Assembly: GCA_004558535.1 (NCBI GenBank)
Contig: SFCP01000012.1
Span: forward strand, 1-37,357
DNA: 37,357 nt
Direction of reading: 5' to 3'
Source of the DNA: Bacteroidales bacterium
GTDB taxonomy: Bacteria; Bacteroidota; Bacteroidia; Bacteroidales; Bacteroidaceae
The notes beneath the pieces were generated by a model. It made no database searches and had not been told where the DNA came from. It saw only the letters and a list, made by a program, of their open reading frames with translations. Numbering within the stretch: the stretch's first letter is position 1; each line of letters begins with the position of its first letter. The position numbers and the translations under genes are program-made. Below, piece after piece: positions 16,624 to 25,422 of this stretch.

Positions 16624-18309
16624 CTATTTCTTTGCCCAGCTGTCGCGCAGTCCTACGGTGCGGTTGAACACCAAGTGTCCAGCCGTAGAGGATTTATCGA
16701 AGGTGAAGTAGCCGATTCTCTGGAACTGCAAGTACTTGCAATCCTGTATGTCGGCCAAGTATTCCTCCACGTAGCAGTTGCTGAGCACCTGCAGGGAGTC
16801 TTTGTTGAGCAATTCGCGGAAGTCACGCTCGTCGGCCGAGGGATTTTCCACTTCAAAGAGGCGGTCGTACAGGCGTACCTCCGCAGGCAGGCAGTGGTCT
16901 GCACTTACCCAATGCAGGGTGCCCTTTACTTTGCGGTTGGCGCCCTCCATGCCGGTCTTGGTTTGCGGGTCGTATTCGCAATATACTTCTTCAATCGTGC
17001 CGTCTGCCGCTTTTTTGCAGCCTGTACATTTCACGATGTATGCATTCTTGAGCCGGACTTCCCCTCCGGGAGTCATGCGGAAGTACTTTTTGGGAGCATT
17101 CTCCATAAAGTCTTCGCGCTCCATCCACAATTCGCGGCTGAATCGGATGATGTGCGTACCGTCCGCTTCGTTTTCGGGATTGTTGAGGGCGACCATTTCC
17201 TCCACCTGTCCCTCGGGGTAGTTGGTAATAATCAGTTTGACGGGGTTGAGCACGGCCGAGACGCGCTGGGCGCGCTGGTTCAAATCCTCGCGGGCCGCAG
17301 CTTCCAGCATGGCGTAGTCGTTGAGGGCATCAAATTTCGTGTAGCCAATCATGTCTACAAATTTACGGACAGCTTCGGGTGAGTAGCCGCGGCGGCGAAG
17401 TCCGCAGATGGTCGGCATACGAGGGTCGTCCCAACCGTCCACCAACTTTTCCTGCACAAGTGCCAGCAGCTTTCGCTTGCTCATGACGGTGTAGGTAAGA
17501 TTGAGGCGGTTGAATTCAAACTGGTGCGGCCGATGATCGTCCAGGTCCCTGCCTTCTTTCAATTCGTCGATGAAATAGTCGTACAGGGGGCGGTGTGGCA
17601 CAAACTCCAAGGTACAGATGGAATGGGTCACGCCCTCGAAGTAGTCGCTTTGACCATGTGCGAAGTCGTACATGGGATAGATTTTCCAGCGGTCGCCCGT
17701 GCGGTGGTGCTCCTTGTTGATAATGCGGTAGATGATGGGGTCGCGGAAGTGCATATTGGGATTGGCCATATCAATCTTGGCTCGCAGCACCATGGCACCC
17801 TCGGGCACTTCCCCGCTGTTCATTCTTTCGAAAAGCTGCAGGTTCTCTTCTATCGGTCGGTTTCTGTAGGGGCTTTCCGTTCCTGCTTGCGTCGGTGTAC
17901 CCTTTTGCTGTGCAATTTCCTCGCTGGTTTGTTCGTCTATGTATGCCTTGCCCTCCTTTATCAGGCGGACCGCAAAGTCGTATAGTTGCTGGAAGTAGTC
18001 GGAAGCGTGATAGATGCGTCCCCACTTGAATCCCAACCATTGGATGTCTTCCTTGATAGCCTCTACATATTCGGTATCCTCTTTTTGCGGGTTGGTGTCG
18101 TCAAAACGCAGGTTGCAGACACCGCCGAATTTCTCTGCTACGCCGAAGTCCATACAGATAGCTTTCGCGTGGCCAATGTGCAGGTATCCGTTGGGTTCGG
18201 GCGGGAAGCGCGTCTGCAGTCGTCCGTCATTTTTCCCATCTTTCAGGTCTTTTACTACAATCTGCTCAATAAAGTTGAGACTTTTCTTTTCTTTCTCTTC
18301 GGTTTCCAT
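16624..18309 (-). CDS. glnS: Glutaminyl-tRNA synthetase
   Basis: A class I aminoacyl-tRNA synthetase that charges tRNA-Gln. The N-terminal part has 'TRFPPEPNGYLHIGHAKAI', the HIGH signature of the GlnRS/GluRS family with the GlnRS-specific PPEPNG. The KMSKS counterpart is 'VMSKRKLLAL', and the C-terminal anticodon-binding beta barrels follow ('YFRMTPGGEVRLKNAYIVKC'). I took the Met at 18309 (METEEKEKK). The upstream in-frame ATG at 18342 would add 11 residues not typical of the family. With this start the protein has 561 residues, a normal length. It starts 72 bp after the recQ stop on the same strand, so the two may be co-transcribed. Confidence 0.95.
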   Translation of the reverse strand: METEEKEKKSLNFIEQIVVKDLKDGKNDGRLQTRFPPEPNGYLHIGHAKAICMDFGVAEKFGGVCNLRFDDTNPQKEDTEYVEAIKEDIQWLGFKWGRIYHASDYFQQLYDFAVRLIKEGKAYIDEQTSEEIAQQKGTPTQAGTESPYRNRPIEENLQLFERMNSGEVPEGAMVLRAKIDMANPNMHFRDPIIYRIINKEHHRTGDRWKIYPMYDFAHGQSDYFEGVTHSICTLEFVPHRPLYDYFIDELKEGRDLDDHRPHQFEFNRLNLTYTVMSKRKLLALVQEKLVDGWDDPRMPTICGLRRRGYSPEAVRKFVDMIGYTKFDALNDYAMLEAAAREDLNQRAQRVSAVLNPVKLIITNYPEGQVEEMVALNNPENEADGTHIIRFSRELWMEREDFMENAPKKYFRMTPGGEVRLKNAYIVKCTGCKKAADGTIEEVYCEYDPQTKTGMEGANRKVKGTLHWVSADHCLPAEVRLYDRLFEVENPSADERDFRELLNKDSLQVLSNCYVEEYLADIQDCKYLQFQRIGYFTFDKSSTAGHLVFNRTVGLRDSWAKK

Positions 18310-18380
18310 ATCAGTTTTTTTCTTCGGTTGTATCAGACACAATGATTTCCAATTCGGGCGAATTGCGTGCGGGGGGGATA

Positions 18381-20561
18381 TCAGTTGGCCATCTCCGATA
18401 TAAATTTGATTCGGACAAGGCGGATTTCCTCCTCCGTGTACTCATTGCCAAGTTCCTCGAAGGCAGCTTCCAGGTCGTCGGTCTCGGATTCTTTGAAGTA
18501 GAGGTAGATATCATTGATGTGGTCCTCGTCCATCACGTCTTCGATGAAATAGTCGATATCGATTTTGGTACCGGAGTAGACGATGGCTTCCACCTCGTCG
18601 AGGAGTTCGTCGAAGTCAATACCTTTGGCCACGGCGATATCGTCCAGTGCCACTTTGCGGTCGATGCTGTGTATGATGCCCACTTTTATTTTGGACTTGT
18701 TGGCCACCGTTCGTATTCTCAGGTCCTCGGGTCGCTCGATTTCATTTTCCTCGCAGTGGCGCTTGATAAGCTCACAGAACTCCTCGCCATAACGTTTGGC
18801 TTTTCCGGCGCCGACACCCGGTATATTTTGCAATTCATCGATATTTTGCGGATATATCGTAGCCATGGCTTCGAGCGAAGCATCCTGGAATATTACGTAG
18901 GGAGGCACGTCCAATTCTTTGCTCATGCGCTTCCGCAGGTCTTTCAGCATCTGATACAACCCCGGGTCTACAGCACAGGCAGCTCCGCTTTGCATCGGCT
19001 CTTCGCTCTCGTCCTCTTCGAAGTCACGGTTTTCCACGATCATGAAGGAGCCGGGCGATTTGAGGAATTCCTTACCGGTCCGTGTCACCTTCAGCACGCC
19101 GTAGTTGTCCACGTCTTTTGCCAAGTATCCTGCGATGAGGGCCTGACTGATGACTGCGTGCCATACCTTTTCAGGCGTATCGTCGCCCGAGCCGAAATCT
19201 TCCAGTTCTCCGTGTCTATGACTTAGCACTTCCTCTGTCTCTCGTCCTCTCAGGATGTCTATGATATAGTTGTCTTTGAATTTTTCCTTCGTAGCAAGGA
19301 TGACATTCATCACCTTGCATAGATGCGTTTTTGCTTCCACTTTTGTTTTTGGGTTTAAGCAGTTATCACAATTTCCGCAATTCTCTTGCGTATATTCTTC
19401 TCCGAAATAGTGCAGCAGCATTTTCCGTCGGCACACCGACGATTCGGCATAGGCAGCCGTTTCCTTCAGCAGTTGCCGCCCGATGTCCTGTTCGGCCACG
19501 GGTTTACCCTCCATGAACTTCTCCAGCTTCTGCAGGTCCTTGGCTGCATAGAACGTGATGCACATCCCTTCGCCTCCATCGCGCCCTGCGCGTCCTGTCT
19601 CCTGGTAGTAGCCCTCCAGGCTCTTGGGGATGTCATAGTGTATGACGAAGCGCACGTCGGGTTTGTCGATTCCCATACCAAAGGCGATGGTGGCCACGAT
19701 GATATCGATTTTCTCCATGATAAACGCATCCTGTGTGGCCGACCTTGTGGCCGAGTCCATACCTGCGTGGTACGCCTCTGCCTTGATGTCATTGGTGCGG
19801 AGCACTTCCGCCAGTTCCTCCACCTTCTTTCGACTCAGGCAGTAGATGATGCCGCTTTTTCCCGGATTTCGGCGGATGAAGCGGATGATGTCGCGGTCCA
19901 CGTTCTTCGTCTTCTGCCGCACCTCGTAGTACAGGTTCGGCCGGTTGAAGGAGCTCTTGAATTCCAAGGCGTCCGTGATGCCCAGGTTTTTCTTGATGTC
20001 CGTGCGCACCTTGTCTGTTGCCGTTGCCGTGAGTGCTATCACCGGCGCTGGGCCTATCTGATTGATGATGGGCCGGATTTTTCGGTATTCGGGACGGAAG
20101 TCATGTCCCCATTCCGAGATGCAATGCGCTTCGTCTACGGCATAGAAAGAGATTTTCACCCCACGCAGGAACTCCACATTGTCCTCCTTAGTCAGGGATT
20201 CCGGCGCCACGTACAGCAACTTGGTCTTGCCACTGACGATGTCGGCCCTCACGCGGTCGATGGCGGCGCGGTTCAGCGAAGAGTTGATAAAGTGCGCCAC
20301 GCCGTCGTCCTCCCCCGTATGTCGGATAGCATCTACCTGGTTCTTCATCAGGGCGATGAGCGGAGAGATGACGATGGCCGTACCCTCCATCAGGAGGGCG
20401 GGCATCTGATAGCACAGGGATTTGCCGCCGCCAGTGGGCATCAGCACAAACACATTCCTGCCGGCCAGTACGCCGTTGATGATAGCCTCCTGGTTGTCCT
20501 TGAAAGCATCGAACCCGAAGATTCTCTTCAGGGCCACATGCAGATTGGGGTGCTCCTTCAT
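18381..20561 (-). CDS. recQ: ATP-dependent DNA helicase RecQ, long form with HRDC domain
   Basis: A 3'-5' superfamily 2 helicase of 726 residues. It has Walker A 'MPTGGGKS' (K47), the DEAH box (143-146) with the RecQ aromatic-rich loop right after it ('CISEWGHDFRPEYR'), helicase motif VI 'QETGRAGRDGG' (320-330), and the RecQ zinc cluster C377, C395, C398, C401. An RQC winged-helix region follows, then HRDC (about 524-600, 'LYQMLKDLRKRMSKE...NIPGVGAGKAKRYG'). About 120 further acidic residues after HRDC ('KSKIKVGIIHSIDRKVALDDIAVAKG...') contain a helix-turn-helix-like segment found in long Bacteroidetes RecQ proteins. RecQ acts in recombination and stalled-fork repair. A promoter is visible at 20699-20729. 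Confidence 0.95.
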   Translation of the reverse strand: MKEHPNLHVALKRIFGFDAFKDNQEAIINGVLAGRNVFVLMPTGGGKSLCYQMPALLMEGTAIVISPLIALMKNQVDAIRHTGEDDGVAHFINSSLNRAAIDRVRADIVSGKTKLLYVAPESLTKEDNVEFLRGVKISFYAVDEAHCISEWGHDFRPEYRKIRPIINQIGPAPVIALTATATDKVRTDIKKNLGITDALEFKSSFNRPNLYYEVRQKTKNVDRDIIRFIRRNPGKSGIIYCLSRKKVEELAEVLRTNDIKAEAYHAGMDSATRSATQDAFIMEKIDIIVATIAFGMGIDKPDVRFVIHYDIPKSLEGYYQETGRAGRDGGEGMCITFYAAKDLQKLEKFMEGKPVAEQDIGRQLLKETAAYAESSVCRRKMLLHYFGEEYTQENCGNCDNCLNPKTKVEAKTHLCKVMNVILATKEKFKDNYIIDILRGRETEEVLSHRHGELEDFGSGDDTPEKVWHAVISQALIAGYLAKDVDNYGVLKVTRTGKEFLKSPGSFMIVENRDFEEDESEEPMQSGAACAVDPGLYQMLKDLRKRMSKELDVPPYVIFQDASLEAMATIYPQNIDELQNIPGVGAGKAKRYGEEFCELIKRHCEENEIERPEDLRIRTVANKSKIKVGIIHSIDRKVALDDIAVAKGIDFDELLDEVEAIVYSGTKIDIDYFIEDVMDEDHINDIYLYFKESETDDLEAAFEELGNEYTEEEIRLVRIKFISEMAN

Positions 20562-20698
20562 GGTCAGTATCTATTATTAAGGTATAGAGAGCGGGACGGG
20601 GGTAACGCAGCGCAGGCACCACTTGGGGCGTAGTATTTCCCCGCAGGAGAGCGGAATACCCTGCGCCGCAGAGCGACGGGCGCCCCGCATACGAGAAA

Positions 20699-20729
20699 CA
20701 AAAGTAGCAACATCTTTTGAACTACGCAA
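20699..20729 (-). promoter_or_regulatory. Promoter of recQ (and possibly glnS)
   Basis: On the minus strand TTG (20727-20729) is followed by 20 bp and TACTTTTG (20699-20706), a good Bacteroidetes promoter match. The predicted leader to the recQ ATG is about 130 nt. Confidence 0.6.
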
Positions 20730-20783
20730 CACCCGCGGCCAATTTTTTTTTGCGTCCTGCCTCAAAAGCATGGGAATGCAGGG

Positions 20784-20871
20784 GAATTATTGCTGTCCGG
20801 TAAAACTATTTATGCACCTGTAGTGCCCGTAATTTGGGATAAAGTGTGTTTTCCCAAAAGTAAGCCCCCTC
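20784..20871. repeat. Element similar to the right-end repeat, possible insertion-sequence remnant or MITE
   Basis: Twenty-four bases (20784-20807, core ATTGCTGTCCGGTAAAACT) are identical to 37258-37281. After 47 bp comes CAAAAGTAAGCCCCCTC (from 20855), which matches CAAAAGTAAGCCCTC at 37343. The sequence between differs. Having the same two boundary blocks twice suggests a mobile-element end. Read on the minus strand, the second block contains TACTTTTG, a promoter-like element. No transposase is present here. Confidence 0.6.
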
Positions 20872-20957
20872 TTCTTAGAAGCCTCTCCCCCGACCTGTGT
20901 CCGGCGGAAAAGACAAAACCGGAAAAACCTTTCAACTTCAAAAGGGAGGGAATATAT

Positions 20958-20987
20958 TACAACACGAATTCCCATGAATTATCCACA
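20958..20987 (+). repeat. 30-bp dispersed repeat copy 1 with DnaA-box-like TTATCCACA
   Basis: The block ACACGAATTCCCATGAATTA leads into TCCACA. The same block with one substitution (GCATTA for GAATTA) recurs at 21167-21196. The TTATCCACA inside (20979-20987) is a perfect match to the DnaA-box consensus TTATNCACA. Confidence 0.75.
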
Positions 20988-21041
20988 TCTCCTTCAAATT
21001 TTATATTTTTCAAATAGAAATCTTGGGAGGAAATCTTTTGG

Positions 21042-21057
21042 TAGAAATATATTTCTA
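21042..21057. repeat. Perfect 16-bp palindrome
   Basis: TAGAAATATATTTCTA is its own reverse complement. Related half-sites (TAGAAATC, TAGATTTC) lie within 40 bp on either side. It could be an operator, or simply AT-rich chance symmetry. Confidence 0.5.
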
Positions 21058-21166
21058 AACAGAGATTTCCACAAATAGATTTCTTGCTTTAGCAATTTCC
21101 GAGCCGCGCCCCGGCAAATATAATTTATGAAATAATTCTATGGTCATTTCTGGTCATTCATGTTAT

Positions 21167-21196
21167 TACAACACGAATTCCCATGCATTATCCACA
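21167..21196 (+). repeat. 30-bp dispersed repeat copy 2 with DnaA-box-like TTATCCACA
   Basis: This copy is identical to copy 1 except for one base, in the same orientation, 209 bp away. The TTATCCACA is at 21188-21196. Confidence 0.75.
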
Positions 21197-21324
21197 AATT
21201 TGCGTGCAAGGCGAGTGCAGAAGGCAAGTTTACTTGGATTGTGATCCCCCTTGCCGCAGACGTTAATTTTCGGCGCACTATCTCTTTTAGCCCTTTCGCA
21301 TGACGCCCTTTCCCGAAAAAGGCT

Positions 21325-21332
21325 TAACTTTG
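21325..21332 (+). promoter_or_regulatory. Possible -7 element for the YycJ-like gene
   Basis: TAACTTTG fits TAnnTTTG and lies about 85 bp before the GTG start at 21418. No good TTTG is seen 19-21 bp upstream, so this is tentative. Confidence 0.4.
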
Positions 21333-21417
21333 CAGACTGCGACGGCACAAGCCCTCCGCATGGTGTGACCTCACCCCGCCAATCATCTCCCCCCTTCTCT
21401 CCCTAATAGAACCCTAC

Positions 21418-22263
21418 GTGCAGCATTACGACACCCGACTATATAGTTTTGGCAGCGGCAGCAGTGGCAACTGCTATTACCTGTGGCACAGGGGCTGCGG
21501 CCTCTTGATGGATGCAGGCATCGGTCTGCGCCTCCTGAAAAAGCATTTCCACACGTACGGACTTTCGTTCGCCGACGTGTGCGGCATATTGGTTACACAC
21601 GACCACACGGATCACGTGAAGAGCGTGGGTGCCTTGGCTACGACGCTTCACCTGCCTGTCTATACGTCCGCCGAAGTGCATGCAGGCATGGGGAAAAATC
21701 GCTTTATGGCCAAAAAGGTCAGGCCGGAGGAGCGTCACACCTGCAAGCCCGAGGCATGTTGGCAGATGGGCTGCTTCGAGATTACCCCCTTTGCCGTGCC
21801 CCACGACAGCTCGGGCAACAACGGTTACCTCATCCGCTTCGGCGGTGAGTCGCTCTGCCTCGCTACGGATATCGGCGAGGTGACATCGACCATGGGCTAC
21901 TACTTGGCCCAAGCCCGCAACCTAATCATAGAGGCCAATTACGATCCCGGGATGCTGGAGGCCGGTCCCTACCCTGCCCGTCTGAAGCACCGTATAAGTA
22001 GCGGCACGGGCCACCTGAGCAACAAGGGTACGGGGGCAGCGATAGCAGCGTACGGCGCGAAAGACCTGCAGCGCGTTTGGCTATGCCACCTCAGTGAGGA
22101 GAACAACCGGCCGGAACTGGCGCGGGCCACCGTGCAGCAAATGCTCGAAGCCTCGGGGCGCAGGGTGGACAACGATGCCGGCATACACCTGCACGTGCTG
22201 CGCCGCAAAGTTCCCGACTTTTTCGAATGGCAAGCACCCGATGCCCGGCAACCATTGACCTAA
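21418..22263 (+). CDS. YycJ/WalJ-like metallo-beta-lactamase-fold hydrolase
   Basis: This 281-residue protein begins 'RLYSFGSGSSGNCYYLW', the usual opening of the YycJ branch. It has the metal motif H61-D-H-T-D-H66 (HxHxDH), then 'DIGEVTSTM' and 'LIIEANYDPGML', which supply the later metal ligands. The family contains dinuclear zinc or manganese phosphodiesterases; YycJ-like members have been described as 5'-3' exonucleases linked to DNA repair, but the substrate here is not provable. The start is a GTG at 21418, chosen because the conserved beta strand begins seven codons later and no suitable ATG exists upstream. It is followed after 22 bp by the U32 gene, likely one operon. Confidence 0.88.
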   Translation: MQHYDTRLYSFGSGSSGNCYYLWHRGCGLLMDAGIGLRLLKKHFHTYGLSFADVCGILVTHDHTDHVKSVGALATTLHLPVYTSAEVHAGMGKNRFMAKKVRPEERHTCKPEACWQMGCFEITPFAVPHDSSGNNGYLIRFGGESLCLATDIGEVTSTMGYYLAQARNLIIEANYDPGMLEAGPYPARLKHRISSGTGHLSNKGTGAAIAAYGAKDLQRVWLCHLSEENNRPELARATVQQMLEASGRRVDNDAGIHLHVLRRKVPDFFEWQAPDARQPLT

Positions 22264-22285
22264 TCCCCTCCCCATTCCCTTCACG

Positions 22286-24238
22286 ATGCATACTCCACGC
22301 CCCATAGAACTGTTGGCTCCCGCCCGCGACCTGCGGACAGGGAGGGAGGCCATCCTGCACGGTGCAGATGCGGTATACATAGGCGGACCGAGCCACAGTG
22401 CCCGCAGTGCTGCAGGCAACTCCATCGACGAGATTGCGGCGCTCTGCGAATTTGCCCACCCCTACTATGCCCGTGTCTACGTGACAGTCAATACCATCCT
22501 GTACGACGGCGAGCTGGCGGCAGTGCGCGAGATGATAGAGCAGCTTTGGCAGGCAGGTGTGGACGCCCTCATTGTGCAGGACACCGCGCTGACGGAGATG
22601 TCCCTGCCGCCCATAGCGCTGCACGCCTCCACCCAAATGGACAACCGCACGACGGAGGACCTGCTGCAGCGCAGTGCCGAGGGTTTCACCCGGACGGTAT
22701 TGGCCCGCGAACTGTCCCTCGACCAAATCCGCAGGCTTCACCGGGATGTGCCCAGCATGGACTTGGAGGCATTTGTGCACGGTGCGCTGTGTGTGGGGTA
22801 CAGCGGACGTTGCTACGCCTCGCAATATAAATTCGGCCGGTCGGCCAACCGTGGCTGCTGCGCCCAATTCTGCCGCTTGGCGTTCGACCTGACCGATAGC
22901 GAGGGAAGGGTGCTGGTGCGCGACAAGCACCTGCTGTCACTAAGGGACATGTGCAGGTTGCACGACGTCGAGGCGTTAATAGATGCAGGCGTCTCGTCGC
23001 TCAAGATCGAGGGTCGGCTGAAGGACGTGTCCTACGTCAAGAATGTCACAGCCGCCTACCGACGGGCTTTGGATGAAATCCTGCAGCGACGCAGCGACGA
23101 ATACTGCCGGGCCTCGGCGGGAAGGCATGAATTTACTTTTTCGCCCGACGTCAACAAGTCGTTCAACAGGGGATTTACAGAATATTTCCTGCATGAAAAG
23201 TCTGTCGAGGTACACGAAATGAACACCCCGAAATCCAAGGGGGAATGGGTGGGAAATGCAAAGGAGTGCACAGCCCGCACCTTCGGCATAGACTATGCGG
23301 ATGCAGACGTCAGCCCGCTTGTCCCCGGCGATGGCCTTTGCTATATGGACGGCCGAAGCGGAAAGTTGGTGGGACTGCGCGTCAACCGCATCGAGGGCGG
23401 ACGTGTGTATCCCGCCGGCTCACCCACGGGGCTCAGTGAGGGTACGCCGCTGTATCGCAATCACGACCAAGCCTTCCTGCGTGCCCTGGAGAAGTCCACA
23501 GCTACGCGCCGCATTCCCCTGTGTATCACATTCCGTGAGACAGAGGACGGCTATGCGCTGCATGCCACAGAGATCGAGACGGGGCTGCAGGTCACCACCC
23601 CGCACAGGATGCCCCACGAGGCGGCCCAAAGGCCACAGGCCGACAACGTCAGGCTGCAGCTTGCCAAGTTGGGCGACACGCCCTTCGTGGCCGAACGGGT
23701 GGAGGTGCAGACCTGCGGTGAGCGCTTCATTCCCTCGTCTGTGCTGGGCAGTATGCGCCGCGGACTGATCGAAGCGCTGCTGAGCGAAAAGGCCGCTCGC
23801 TACAAACGCGAAAGGCCGGGACCTCATCACCGCCTGCCGGATGGATTTGGAACGCACAGGGTGCCGGGCGGCGCGGGAAGTCCTGCGGCCGGCTCTGTCG
23901 CAGAGGATTTGCATTACCAATACAATATTGCCAACAAATTGGCCGCTTCCCACTACGAAGCCCTCGGATTCGGTTTCCTCCGTCCGGCATTCGAACTGCA
24001 ACAGCCCCGTAGGGCGATACTGATGACTTGCCGCCACTGCATCCGCCGCGCCTTGGGCCACTGCCTGAGGGAGCAGGGGAAGAGCGGAGGAGGAGCGGAA
24101 TGGCGCGCCCCGCTTTACCTGCGCACCACGGACGGCGAACGCTTCCCGCTGACGTTCGACTGCGCCCGCTGTGAAATGTTAGTAGGAATGCCCGAGCCCC
24201 AAGAAATTACCGCCGGATGGCCAATTCCTAATTCCTAA
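22286..24238 (+). CDS. Peptidase U32 family protein, RlhA-like 23S rRNA C2501 hydroxylation factor
   Basis: This 650-residue protein has the U32 core ('IELLAPARDLRTGREAILHGADAVYIGG', 'YARVYVTVNT', 'LHASTQMDN'). The signature 'EAFVHGALCVGYSGRCYASQ' has cysteines 169, 176, 191/192 and 196, followed by 'SLKIEGRLKDVSYV'. Length and the extra domain after the core (the collagenase-like DUF3656 region) match E. coli RlhA (YdcP), which hydroxylates cytidine 2501 of 23S rRNA; U32 proteins of this type are believed to carry an iron-sulfur cluster. Extra cysteine pairs near the C-terminus ('MTCRHCIRRALGHC', 'FDCARCEM') may also bind metal. The last codons and stop lie inside a repeat (24211-24235), so the final 'WPIPNS' is probably repeat-derived. 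True protease activity is doubtful. Confidence 0.88.
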   Translation: MHTPRPIELLAPARDLRTGREAILHGADAVYIGGPSHSARSAAGNSIDEIAALCEFAHPYYARVYVTVNTILYDGELAAVREMIEQLWQAGVDALIVQDTALTEMSLPPIALHASTQMDNRTTEDLLQRSAEGFTRTVLARELSLDQIRRLHRDVPSMDLEAFVHGALCVGYSGRCYASQYKFGRSANRGCCAQFCRLAFDLTDSEGRVLVRDKHLLSLRDMCRLHDVEALIDAGVSSLKIEGRLKDVSYVKNVTAAYRRALDEILQRRSDEYCRASAGRHEFTFSPDVNKSFNRGFTEYFLHEKSVEVHEMNTPKSKGEWVGNAKECTARTFGIDYADADVSPLVPGDGLCYMDGRSGKLVGLRVNRIEGGRVYPAGSPTGLSEGTPLYRNHDQAFLRALEKSTATRRIPLCITFRETEDGYALHATEIETGLQVTTPHRMPHEAAQRPQADNVRLQLAKLGDTPFVAERVEVQTCGERFIPSSVLGSMRRGLIEALLSEKAARYKRERPGPHHRLPDGFGTHRVPGGAGSPAAGSVAEDLHYQYNIANKLAASHYEALGFGFLRPAFELQQPRRAILMTCRHCIRRALGHCLREQGKSGGGAEWRAPLYLRTTDGERFPLTFDCARCEMLVGMPEPQEITAGWPIPNS

Positions 24239-24270
24239 TTCCTAACTCCTAATTGCCCAAAGAATTAGCC
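24211..24270 (+). repeat. ATTCCTA-type repeat block, left of the SH3/zinc-ribbon lipoprotein gene
   Basis: A 25-bp block starting CGCCGGATGGCCAATTCCTA (24211-24235) is identical to 25535-25559. It continues as a run of the heptamer (A)ATTCCT and then the block starting AATTGCCCAAAGAATTAG at 24251, which is 18/20 identical to 25516-25535. The U32 stop codon lies inside it. Confidence 0.8.
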
Positions 24271-24321
24271 CAACAGGAGGAAAGGCGGACGATAGGGGCG
24301 TTCAAAATAAAGCGTAAGGAT

Positions 24322-25422
24322 ATGTCATACCACAGGAACAACAGGCAGGCCGTCATTTCGGCATCACGAAGCATCAGTTTGCAGCGCGTACACAGGCGCT
24401 GCGTCGGTGCCATGTGCTGCCTCTGCATCCTCCTGTGCATTTTTTCCCTGTTCACCTCGTGCGATTATGCCACCCCCGTCCCCGAGGATCGCTGGGAATC
24501 GCCCGGGCCGCAGGAACCCGACTCGGTGGAATTCCTTATCAAGCACCATTATTGGAAGAATGATTTCTTTGTGCTGACAGATACCCTTGTGCTGCAGGAC
24601 TATCCGCGTATGGGATTGGCACACCTGCGCACAGAGGGCGGACTGCCCACGAGGCTGGAAAAGGGAGACATAGCCGGCGTAGCCGACATCCAACTTGCAC
24701 ACGGAGCAGAGGGCAAGGTGACCGTGTGGGTAAAGTTGGCCCGTGATCGATTTTGTACAGGATGGGTGGAGGAGAAGGACCTGCTCCAGCACACAATACC
24801 CGACCGTCCCATCTCGAAATTTATCTACTACTTCAGCGACCGCAGTTTTCTGTACTTCGGCAGCCTTGTCCTGATGGCCGCACTGATACTGATGATACGG
24901 TTGGCCCGCCGCAAGAAGATCCGTTTTGTGCATTTCAACGATGTGCGCAGCTTCTACCCCACCCTGCTATGCCTGATGGTATCTGCCGAGGCCACCGTCT
25001 ATGGCACCATACAGCGCTTCGCACCGGACACCTGGGTGCAGTACTACTTCCACCCCACCCTCCTTCCTTTTACCGACGGGTTGCCGCTCATCCTCAGCCT
25101 CTTCCTCCTCATGTTCTGGCTGATTATCCTTGTCGGAGTGGCCACGCTCGAGGATTTACGCCACATAGCCGAGGACTTCGGTATCACGGCCTATTGCGCG
25201 GGATTGACAATGACCTGTATTGCGCTCTACCTGCTGTTTTCACTCAGCGTACATATATATATAGGCTACCCCCTGCTGTTGGGCTATTGGTTTTTTGCAT
25301 TCCGCCGCCACCATCGCCTTGCCACACCACACTACCGATGCGGCCACTGCGGGGCGCCGCTGGACGAGGCGGGGATAGGAGATCGGTGCCCGCAGTGCGG
25401 GGCGGAGAACGCCTTGCCCTGA
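24322..25422 (+). CDS. Membrane lipoprotein with SH3-like domain, four transmembrane helices and C-terminal zinc ribbon
   Basis: I chose the ATG at 24322, which has an AAGGA six bases upstream. The longer frame from 24253 begins in repeat DNA. The 366-residue product has a basic N-terminus, a hydrophobic segment and a lipobox-like 'LFTSC' (Cys47). An SH3b-like extracytoplasmic domain follows, ending 'GWVEEKDLL'. Next come transmembrane helices around 'FGSLVLMAALILMI', 'FYPTLLCLMVSAEATV', 'LPLILSLFLLMFWLIILV' and 'TCIALYLLFSLSV'/'YPLLLGYWFFAF'. A CxxC-x(n)-CxxC zinc ribbon ('CGHCGAPLDEAGIGDRCPQC') ends the protein. I recognise the 'VHFND..SFYPTLLCL' core as a conserved Bacteroidetes lipoprotein of unknown function. 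The ribbon coding region contains a 21-bp direct repeat also found after the stop. Confidence 0.8.
   Translation: MSYHRNNRQAVISASRSISLQRVHRRCVGAMCCLCILLCIFSLFTSCDYATPVPEDRWESPGPQEPDSVEFLIKHHYWKNDFFVLTDTLVLQDYPRMGLAHLRTEGGLPTRLEKGDIAGVADIQLAHGAEGKVTVWVKLARDRFCTGWVEEKDLLQHTIPDRPISKFIYYFSDRSFLYFGSLVLMAALILMIRLARRKKIRFVHFNDVRSFYPTLLCLMVSAEATVYGTIQRFAPDTWVQYYFHPTLLPFTDGLPLILSLFLLMFWLIILVGVATLEDLRHIAEDFGITAYCAGLTMTCIALYLLFSLSVHIYIGYPLLLGYWFFAFRRHHRLATPHYRCGHCGAPLDEAGIGDRCPQCGAENALP

Larger units (their letters stand above)
20562..21417. other. AT-rich divergent intergenic region with repeats and two TTATCCACA boxes
   Basis: No gene is supported in these 856 bp between divergently transcribed recQ and the metallo-beta-lactamase-fold gene. 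In order it holds: the recQ promoter, a repeat shared with the window's right end (20784-20871), two copies of a 30-bp repeat carrying TTATCCACA (about 20958-20987 and 21167-21196), a 16-bp perfect palindrome at 21042-21057, and a TAACTTTG -7 element at 21325. Much of 20940-21200 is clearly richer in A+T than the genes around it. Confidence 0.7.

Noticed and set aside
19386..20633. Plus-strand frame of 415 codons opposite recQ
   Set aside because: It is an antisense shadow of the RecQ helicase core and lacks any family signature.
24253..24321. Upstream in-frame start for the lipoprotein gene
   Set aside because: It begins in repeat DNA and puts a long charged stretch before the signal sequence; the ATG at 24322 has a better upstream context.
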